Shown piece by piece: positions 50,062 through 58,565 of a stretch of 58,565 nucleotides of DNA (its first letter is position 1; each line of letters opens with the position of its first letter). The stretch comes from Schoenoplectus triqueter (Eukaryota > Streptophyta > Magnoliopsida > Poales > Cyperaceae), in assembly GCA_964058805.1 (NCBI GenBank), contig CAXKVV010001101.1, positions 1-58,565 of the forward strand, read 5' to 3'. The notes beneath the pieces are model-generated. The model saw nothing but the letters and a program-made list of their open reading frames with translations. It was not told where the DNA came from and did not search any database. Made by a program: the position numbers and the translations under genes.

Positions 50062-50435
50062 ACTATGGTACGTCGCATCCGTATCTCGAATTTGAAAGTC
50101 TAAATGACCGTTCCAAACCGTTGAATATGATCTTCATATTAAAATATCTTTAGAGCTAGAATTTTATATTTTTTTTAAATTTTTTTCACTAATTTTTAGA
50201 TGGTGCAAAGTTTGTTGATTTAACGATTTTTGCACCATCCAATACTAGTGATTTTACTCCCATCTAAAAAATAACAAAAATTTTCAAAAAATATAAAATT
50301 TGATCTTCAAAAATATTTTAATATGAAAATCATGTTCAACGTTTTAGGTCAGCCGTTTGGACTTTCAAACTCGAGATACGGACACGAAGCATAAAAGATT
50401 TTGTGCTTCGCTAAATACCATAGCCTCACTATATA
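50062..50435. mobile_element. foldback MITE
   Basis: The left arm, from ACTATGGTACGTCGCATCCG through CGAATTTGAAAGTC, AATATGATCTTCATATT and TTTTATATTTTTT, is mirrored by the right arm: AAAATATAAAATTTGATC, AATATGAAAATCATGTTC, GACTTTCAAACTCGAGATAC and TACCATAGCCTCAC. A smaller internal palindrome pairs TGGTGCAAA with TTTGCACCA. The flanks are TATA-rich, so the duplication is unclear. Confidence 0.75.
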
Positions 50436-50439
50436 TACA

Positions 50440-50860
50440 TATAGAGTTCGGCTATGGTGCTATGCATAACACGGATTACCTCTCTGCTGTGGATTAATTC
50501 TTCATTTTGAAAGTTCAAATAGTCGATCCAACTGTACAAAATGATTTTCATTTAAACATCTAGATGTAGACCAAATTTTATATTTTTTAGAATTTTTTAC
50601 TATTTTTTAAGATAATTAGAAAATCACTTGATTTTGTTATTACGAGCCATTCAAAAAGAAGCGGTATTTTAACTATCTTAAAAATAGTTAATTTTTTTAA
50701 AATATAAAATTTGATCTATATCTAGATATTCATATGAAAATCATTTTGTACAGTTGGATCAGCCATTTGCACTTTGATAACGAAGAACTGATCCATAGCA
50801 CAAAAACGATCCGTGCTATGCATAGCATCATAACCCAACTCTATCTATATATGTATCTAT
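50440..50860. mobile_element. foldback MITE, adjacent to the previous one
   Basis: The left end AGAGTTCGGCTATGGTGCTA then TGCATA and the inverted right end AGAGTTGGGTTATGATGCTA form long terminal inverted repeats. The arms extend about 180 bp inward. Blocks are shared with 6935-7222 and, more distantly, with 5765-5975 and 50062-50435, so the family has several copies in this window. Confidence 0.78.
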
Positions 50861-53403
50861 AATATTCAAGTCCGATCTAAAGAAAAATAATAATCAAATA
50901 TAAATTCTTTATGTCATTTGGCATCTTGATCAGATTAAGAAGTGAAAGAAGAAAAATACATAACACTACTTTTAAGAAGCCTTGTCTATCTTAAAAAAAT
51001 ACATAACACTATGTAATGCTGGAGCCCCACTGGCCACTGGAGTCCCTCATTCTTTTATAATTATGTTTTTGACTTTCTGAACATGTCCGGACATATATAA
51101 TTTAATTTTAAGTGGTCTAGATTATTGAGCTGAATTGATTTGAGCATGCTTTGACTTTCTGAAAATTTGTTTTGAAATAGAATTAACATAGCTTCACATA
51201 GATGGTCACATTTAAGCTAATGGAGGAAAAACACACTAACTTAATTTTGACTATAGAAAATAAATTAAAACCTAACATTAAATTTTAGTCATGCACACAG
51301 ATGAAGCATCTAATGGTTAAAAATTTACTCAGATGCAAAAAAAAAACATTTGGTATAATTGAGATTTTGTATTAAATTAAGTATCTAGCCGTTAAAATTT
51401 CAGTCAGAGATGAAAGTTGTAAGATAAAAAAAAACACTAAATATGAGGCCTTGTATTACATTATTACAATTTAAATTATAATCTATTAGTTATTTTATTT
51501 ATAATAAATTATATACAATATATGTTTGAATATGTTATAAGATTCTTGAGAATAAGGTGTGAATAATACATAAGCCGACAAAATTATTATTAAAAGAACA
51601 ATATCAATATTATTAAGCCATATGTGAGAATGAATTAATTAACTAAGCATTCTCAAAATTTATAATAATAATAATAATACACAAAGAGGTTTAAATTTCT
51701 AAGTTTCGAGCTATGCCATCATCTATATTCTCTACCATTTATTTTGTGTAATTAATCTCTTCATTTACTTTTGGATAAAAAAATCTCTTCATTTACTTTG
51801 ATTCAACGGCTCATATATAATTTTTCTCTTTTCTAATTTAAAATATATGAGTATAATATATCTAAGATAATATCTAACTCTTAAAATGATCTATTTTTAT
51901 ATTTATAATTTATCATTTGTCTACTTGTATTTAAAAATACTTAATATAGAGTTTTAATTAAAAATATGTAAAATGTATCTCTAATTATTTATCGATAGCT
52001 GCTTTTTTGTGACAATCCTAGTTAAAATAAATTAATTAATGAAATGCACTTCGTTATATAAAGACATGTACAACTGCGTGTATATTAGATTGAAAATATA
52101 CAATATCAAGAAAAGGAAGCATAGAGGATTTTTAGGTGTCAAAACATATTCTGTGTATAAGCGTGATATCATCACGTTTAAATGTTGCTTCTTATAATAA
52201 TTAACTATTTTAGAATTGCTGTTCTCCAATTATTAGAAAGATGGATCCTCAGTTTCTCACCTAAGAAAGAAACAAATGTGAAGGATCCATTGTGCTAAGA
52301 TCCTCTGCGACTGGTAATAAAGACTCTTTTTTGCTAGATGTTAGGTATTATTTTTGTGCATGACTCACCACATGGAATGTCACTCATACAATCGCAATAA
52401 TTCCATTCTAGAGGCTTTGCTTGTCTTTGACTATAAATAAAGTGAGGTGTCCGTTCAATATTTAACAGGAGGCATGCAATTAGATTGCTGCTCTGGCACC
52501 ACCAAACCATCGTCATAGTTCATAATTGTAGAGGAAGTTGCTTACTGATGATGATTATTTTTTATTGAAAGAATTGATTAAAAAAAATACAAGTTACCGT
52601 GCAAGGTTTATATAGTCTCATGTTAAAATAAGAAAAAGAGAAAAATAACGGTACAAAAACACTGTATCAAACGGATAATTGTCAAAAAATAAAAAAAAAA
52701 GTGTTGAGATGACTAACTCTTTATTATTGATTAATAAGGAAATTAATGTCTCTTTTTTCTCTAATTAACTGATGATGAAAATAATTCTTACGGATTTGAG
52801 GCTAATTCCCTAGTTACTTTACTAATTTTATTTACTATTCACAACAATAACCAAACAACATAATCATGACTTCTTTTAATTTGTAGAGCATAAGATGTTT
52901 CCCCAACTTCAATTCGTACATGAAGAATATATGCCTTCTTTTACTAAACTTTATTACCTAAGATTTTTTTTTGCTTTGCTAGGAGTCTGGGACTATTATG
53001 AATCTAATTCCGCCTAGGTTAATTTTGTTCAATTCTTTGATAGAGTTTAACTTGACTCAATTTGGAGAGGTGTGAACCCGTACTCATCGACCTGTTGATT
53101 TTCTATATAAAACACAAACATGGAAAAATATTTTTTATATGTTAATTTTTTTTTCTATATTTAGTTATCGTTAGTATGATGTTTCGGAAAATAATTTTAT
53201 GTTTTTGAGAAGCAGGAGTACGTCAAGCTACCAAAGTCATGTATGTACATCAACTAAAAATAAAGAGAAAGAGAAGAAAAATCAAGTGAATGGATGTAAG
53301 AAAGTCAATAATACCATCAATGTATATCTATCTTGTTAACCTTTCATACTAGTTTTTTTCTCTCACTTAACATCTCTCTTACTTGTATGGTTGTTGTGCT
53401 TTT
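50861..53403. other. AT-rich intergenic DNA
   Basis: No gene can be supported. A minus-strand frame near 52334-52516 contains YCDCMSDIPCGESC and a possible GTGAGT donor, but it is isolated. Short ATA runs occur near 51660-51680. Confidence 0.45.
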
Positions 53404-53735
53404 CTAAACAAAAATTCGTTTGTAGCACTCGCGCCACAGTATAAATACTATCACTGCTTCAAGTTGTCTGTCGATCTTGTTGTGTCCATCTGATAGTAAA
53501 ACTTGATGATCTAACTTACTTATAATTGTGGATTTTACTGAGTATGACAGTGCATTTTGAACGAGTGATCTAACTTTCTTTACAAAACCGCATTCATAGA
53601 AAATATGATTGATAGATTCTGATCTTATCTGCATAGGTAACACATATTAGGAATAACTCATCCTCTTTTGGTTAGGTTGTTAATTATGAGAATTCTATTA
53701 TTGATCATTAACCATAGGAATATTGTCACTCGTGG
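53404..53735 (-). mobile_element. LINE 3' fragment (zf-RVT region)
   Basis: The minus strand reads LWLMINNRILIINNLTKRG, then MCYLC and, in a shifted frame, ESINHIFYECGFVKKVRSLV, ending in VIVFILWRECYKRIF. This is the zinc-binding segment (C-x2-C, H-x4-C) found after the reverse transcriptase of plant L1-type LINEs. The frame shift and absence of the rest show it is a fragment. Confidence 0.75.
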
Positions 53736-54047
53736 TGGCGCCCTGAGGTTCCAGATTTATGATGGTTTGATGTGATATGTGGCCCAGCGACTATGAATGC
53801 ATATATATGCTGATATCGTGGAGAAGTTGTGCGTAGAACTTGTTTACACGTCTGCTTTTTTTGTGATATTCCTCACACGGTCTTTGTTCCACTCTCTAAC
53901 AGATCTTCTGAGTTTTATGATTTTCTGATGTTGCATCTTTGATGTATTTGCAATGGGATCCTGCTGCCACTCGTAATGCACCAACTCGATTAGTTCTAGC
54001 AATCTAAGCTAGAAATTCTCAAATTAAAAAAAAGACTTATATAATTG

Positions 54048-54450
54048 GAGTAAATCTACGGCGAGATTAAACTCACGAAAGACCTCCGTGAGTTTAGCTC
54101 AAAAAATATATTAAATGATCTTCAAATTTTGAATCTCATTAAATTCTTCATATTGAAATTTTACGGGGTATAAAAATTTAGGATGTTTCGAGTTTTTTAA
54201 GCCACTCTTTTCAATTTTTGAAAATAATGTACAAACATTGAATATTTTATTATTATTTTTGGAGTTAATTTTCAAAAATTAAAAAGAGTGACTTAGAAAA
54301 CTCGAAACATCCCAAATTTTTGTACCCCATAAGATTTCAATATGAAAAATTTAATGAGAGTGAAAAATTAAAATTTAAAGATCATTTGATATATTTTTTG
54401 AGCTAAACTCATAGAGATCTTCTGTAAGTTTAAGCTCATCGTAGATTTCT
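54048..54450. mobile_element. Mutator-like MITE with long inverted arms
   Basis: The 9-bp duplication ATATAATTG flanks the element exactly (54039-54047 and 54451-54459). Each arm is about 190 bp. The left arm carries AAATCTACGGCGAGATTAAA, TTTAGCTCAAAAAATATATT, CATATTGAAATTTTA and CTCGAAACATCC in complement. The right arm repeats these inverted. There is no ORF. The duplication length points to the Mutator superfamily. Confidence 0.87.
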
Positions 54451-54459
54451 ATATAATTG

Positions 54460-56287
54460 ATTGTTTTTTAGTTAAGAAAAAATAATGTTTCACAAAAAAG
54501 AGCAATTAGGGCATACCATGATTTGATCATCAACACGCTTATAAGGTGTGAGAGGTATCAAGTTATCTCTCCCTTTGTTCTCTCTTATTAGTTAGTTATC
54601 TCGTAAATCATTTTTTTTTGCATTGTTTTTAGTCTCGATCGTCTAATTATTCTTGGACCTTAGTTGTAGCTAATTTCGCCTTATTCAAGTCAATAGACCT
54701 TACTTTACGGACAATTTGTTATTTATTGTCGGTTAAAAGTATTACTCGAATTATACTTGTATTATATTCAAATAATTAATATTGGTATTGGTATTATAAT
54801 CTTTTGACACTTCAGGGAATTGTTTATGATGTTTAATTTATTAAGTAATTGGATGAACAATACGACAAACATATATTTCTATTCATAAAACAAATTAAGT
54901 TTATTTTTTTTATTATGTAAAATGTTGACATATATACTTTATATTATAATCAAATTCAAATTTTTGTCTTGTGCAAAACGGAACACTCTTGAAAAAGAAA
55001 CTGAAACTTACGCACTGATTTAAAAGCCACTGGGAATTAAAAGAGAATTTACAACCACTTCAGAAATGATGGCCATGGCGACACGTCAGCAACTGGATCA
55101 AGCGATAAGCTTTCCTTAGTACTAAACTGACAATTTTTAAACTTTCTATTAAATCAAGAAAATTCAAAAGTGTTGCGGTACATTTTCTGTTAATGATAGC
55201 CTGCTGATTATTTTCATACTTCAATTCAGAATTAACTTTTTAGAAATTTAATACCTCATATTACAAAAATTCAGAGACTTTGTTCAACAAATTTCTTTTT
55301 TTTTCCTATCCTTATCTATTATCACTGACATCTGAAAAAGACCAAAAATATAATAATAAGAACATAAAGTATTTTCCTGTCATTTTATTCATTTCCAACT
55401 GTCAGGAGATATATATATAGAAGGAATTTATTTTGTCGTTGTTCAAAGTATAGCTTTAAATTTCTTAATATTTTTCTGATAGAAAAAAGTAAAAAGTAAA
55501 ACTAATTCTGGATTAAGATATAATTTTCAAAATATGTTCTTTAATTAAAAAATATTTAGGGATTAAAAATTATAATTTAAAAAAATTATTTGATCGCTTG
55601 TATTATGTACGATGTTTCCATAATCCTGTTGTTACCAGTCAAGAAATATGCTGTAGACCATTAGCATGGCAAAATGGATCATTGGATCCCTATAAGTAAA
55701 AGGGAACTGGTCTTTCAATTGAGTTCCGTATTAAAAAAAAATCTCAAAAAGAAGTTCCAAATTAAGAATTAATAATTTTACATCATCCCAAGTGGACTCG
55801 CTTAAGGTTCTTAATTCTCATAAGCACTAGTTGTGTTTTAGAAAAGGTCAAAAGTTGAACAATACTTTTAACCTTTCAGGCAAACGATATAATTACTTAA
55901 TTAGTCCCCGAAACAAAAAAAGAGCACAAAGGAAAGAAAGAGGTGGGCCCCGTGTGAGGGCAATTTCGACCATATCTGAGGTTAAAAGACCACCTAATTT
56001 TGAAAGTGGTCTGTTTGAAAATAGCGCGGGAAAGGGGGATATATCATGCTCTCTCCAGATGGGTTGAGTGAACAGAGGTCGCTTAGCATTGTGGCAACGG
56101 AGACTCAGCACCTGACTCCAACCTCCTCCATCACCTATTCAACAAACCAACATTAGGTGTGTGAATAAGACCAAAAACCATAGATCCTCCTTTCTACATA
56201 TAACCCTAGGAAAAGCCCAGAAGAAGCAAGCTTCATCATCTCCTTCCTACTCAACACCCTTTTCTTTTGTCATTCTTTTGCTCCCAA
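54460..56287 (+). promoter_or_regulatory. CESA upstream region and 5' UTR
   Basis: No other gene is supported in this interval. A possible TATA box, ACATATAACC, lies at 56196-56205, followed by a leader of about 60-90 bases to the ATG. The sequence at 55900-56120 is GC-richer, but its open frames overlap on both strands and have no domain. Confidence 0.4.
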
Positions 56288-58142
56288 ATGGAGGCTGGCG
56301 CGGGATTGGTCGCCGGCTCTCACAACCGAAATGAACTTGTATTGATCCGTGGCCATGAAGAGGTAATGCCTCATAATTGAGATTCATTGATATAAATTCT
56401 ATCTTAAACTAACTAAACTTACTTCATAAAAGAAAAGGAACTAAGTTGATGAAAACTGAAATGTATCCAGTAGATGGGAATTTATTTCATTTTCTTTTAT
56501 TGATATGTGCAGCCCAAGCTGATAAAGGCATTGAGCGGTCAGGTCTGTGAAATCTGTGGCGATGGAGTTGGATTGACGGCAGATGGCGATCTCTTCATTG
56601 CATGCAATGAGTGTGGATTTCCAGTGTGTAGGCCATGTTACGAGTATGAGAGGAGGGAAGGAACACAAGTCTGCCCACAGTGCAAGACCCGATACAAGCG
56701 CCTCAAGGGTATGCTCTTCATTTTCCCCATTGCTCTCTCTGTTTTATTTTGTGGTAATTCAAATCATTGATCGACTAATGGCATTTTCTTTTGATATGTG
56801 AAGGGAGCCCAAGAGTGGAGGGAGATGATGATGAGGAAGACATCGATGACTTGGAGCACGAGTTCAACATGGATGATGAGAAGAGCAAGCAGCAGCAGGA
56901 GCCGCAAGAAAATCGGCACATAACCGAGGCCATGCTTTATGGGAAAATGAGTTACGGTCGGGGCACCGAAGATAGTGAGAGTAACCCTCCTCAATTCCCA
57001 CCAATCATCACCGGCACTCGCTCCATACCAGTTAGTAGGGACTAAGATTATCATATATTTTAGCTGTAGTAGATCTATGAATAACTTTGCTTGGTTTATA
57101 ATTCAGGTCAGTGAAGAATTTCCATTGTCTAATAGTCATAGCTTTGCTGAACAATCATCCTCCCTGCACAAGCGGATCCATCCATATCCCATCTCTGAAC
57201 CCGGTTAGTACCTTTTCTTATTGAGTCATTTTAAGCTAAGCTCTTGTGTTTAACACTTTGCTTTTAAGCAATACAAGGAGTTTTAATATAATAGATCTTG
57301 AGTTTAGAGGAAAAGGAAAACAACAACAACTGTCTTCAAGTCCATCCTTCTAATTGTATTAACAAGAAGTACTATTGTATGGTCTTTTGAAGGGAGTGAG
57401 AGGTGGGATGAGAAGAAAGAAGCAGGATGGAAAGAAAGACTGGAAGACTGGAAGTCAAAACAAGGGTTTCTCGGTGCGGACCCAGAAGATGTTGATCCTG
57501 ACATGTCGTTGTAATCCTTTTATTTTATTTGTATTTAACTATAGTTTGCAAATCTTTTATGGAGAATAAGACCATATTTTGTAGACTTGTTTTTGCTTTC
57601 AAAAGTACAAATAGCCGATATACCTAATCCTAAAACTTTTCCACATAAAATTTTCTAAATATGTTTTTTCCCGAAGGATTTAAAAAGAGTAGAGTATATG
57701 AAATGATTCTTGAAGGAGAGACTAGCTGACACAGAAGAATAATCATTCACTTCCTTAATAAAAAACGGGCAACAGATTGTGACCATGAAGTAGGGAATGG
57801 TTTTCTTTATCAGATAGATAGATACATTATTGACATGCAAGTAGAATTAATGATCTATGATTGTTCTGGATGCAGGAGTGATGAGGCGAGACAACCATTA
57901 TCAAGAAAAGTTTCCATAGCCTCAAGCAAGATCAACCCATACCGCATGGTAATTGTGGTTCGGCTTGTTGTCCTTGCATTCTTCCTCCGGTACCGCATCC
58001 TGCATCCTGTCCATGATTCCATTGGCCTGTGGCTTACCTCTATCATTTGTGAGATTTGGTTTGCCATCTCATGGATTCTCGATCAGTTCCCCAAGTGGTT
58101 CCCAATTGAACGTGAAACATATCTTGATCGACTCACTCTAAG
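56288..58142 (+). CDS. CESA: cellulose synthase A catalytic subunit (3' part outside window)
   Basis: CESA makes beta-1,4-glucan from UDP-glucose in the plasma-membrane rosette complex. Exons in the window are 56288-56362, 56513-56708, 56804-57030, 57107-57203, 57393-57510 and 57876-58142, with continuous frame. The N-terminal RING-type zinc finger is complete: [27 protein letters not shown] and CPQC. An acidic stretch ([16 protein letters not shown]) follows, then a variable region, [20 protein letters not shown], and the first two membrane helices up to [20 protein letters not shown]. The catalytic domain (D, D, D, QxxRW) lies beyond the window. The residues fit the monocot primary-wall CESA group that includes rice CESA3-like proteins. 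The exon 5 donor could be GTAATC at 57511 (preferred) or GTCGTT at 57505, which would drop two residues. Confidence 0.93.
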
Positions 58143-58279
58143 GTTGTAGTATTTTCCTAGTGAAAATTTTGCAGTTCCACTTAGCATATTGATTTATAAA
58201 GATACTTAAATTCAAGTCCATAAATATCATACATATATTATTTATTCTTTAGTAATATTCATTTATTTTAGCCCATAAG

Positions 58280-58554
58280 AGCATCCGCATCGGTGCCGAT
58301 TGTCAAAATTATTTTTTTATGCCACATCATCAAATTGACAATTCATTTTAAGAGTGACATCCCTGAATAGAATGAAATTGTCAAAATGGCACTTTCGTAA
58401 TTAATTTTCTGCTCCTACGCTGACGTGGCTTGTCAAATGGACTGTCAAATTTAGACAATTGTCTAATTTTGCCTAGTCTCTCCATTCCTGAAATTTAAAT
58501 GACAATTGTCAAATGAGATTTGACAGTCAATTTGACAATGGGATGCGGATGCTC
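58280..58554. mobile_element. PIF/Harbinger (Tourist-like) MITE in a CESA intron
   Basis: A TAA duplication (58277-58279 and 58555-58557) flanks perfect 13-bp terminal inverted repeats GAGCATCCGCATC. Similarity continues inward through ATTGTCAAA. The 275-bp length, TWA-type 3-bp duplication and lack of coding capacity fit the PIF/Harbinger class of MITEs. It sits in the intron after CESA exon 6. Confidence 0.92.
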
Positions 58555-58565
58555 TAAGAAGGGCT

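Noticed and set aside
52334..52516. Cyclotide-like IPCGESC motif
   Set aside because: The remaining conserved cysteines and the precursor signal peptide are absent; most likely chance.
55831..56111. ORFs on both strands upstream of CESA
   Set aside because: Opposing overlapping frames with no domain; they lie in the promoter/leader region.

Overview
The window is a stretch of AT-rich plant nuclear DNA, most likely from a non-grass monocot. The cellulose synthase at the right end resembles the monocot CESA subgroup that begins [16 protein letters not shown]. Introns are GT-AG, genes are far apart, and the space between them is packed with small transposons. I had no database access, so family assignments rest on motifs I recognise.

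Genes, left to right. (1) The 3' four-fifths of an RDR2-type RNA-dependent RNA polymerase (+, 1-4643, five exons, catalytic DLDGD intact). (2) A complete folate-biopterin transporter (BT1 family; -, 33848-39868, five exons, 517 aa). (3) A complete intronless P-class PPR protein of 933 aa (-, 43206-46007), similar to chloroplast At4g30825/BFA2. (4) A NAC transcription-factor pseudogene (-, 47176-48571) with one nonsense codon and three frameshifts. (5) The first six exons of a CESA (+, 56288-58142), which runs off the window end.

Mobile DNA. Several elements are delimited by their own target-site duplications (TSDs): a 2.13-kb hAT element (15926-18055, TSD CTCCTAAC) with a transposase remnant; a hAT MITE nested in another repeat-rich element (41214-41650, TSD ATTGTTGT); a foldback element with five internal palindromes (42274-42710, TSD CAGAATGTC); a Mutator-like MITE (54048-54450, TSD ATATAATTG); and a PIF/Harbinger MITE in a CESA intron (58280-58554, TSD TAA). 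Further remnants are a decayed LINE (23040-24772), a second LINE fragment (53404-53735), a Ty3/gypsy protease scrap (10285-10580) and several MITE families with two or more copies.

The 18-33 kb interval contains no intact protein gene. Its two ends carry diverged copies, in opposite orientation, of the same pyrimidine-rich leader (18.36-18.66 kb on +, 33.06-32.64 kb on -). Repeated exon-like blocks with similar 3' splice sites lie between them. This may be an inverted duplication of a non-coding or dead gene, later split by a LINE and DNA transposons.

The five genes do not form a functional unit. The only thematic link is that RDR2 makes siRNA precursors against repeats of the kind that fill this window. 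No system here can be called new from sequence alone. The best candidates for a second look are the palindrome-cored foldback element, the inverted leader duplication and the GGGCC-rich tandem array near 28.2 kb.
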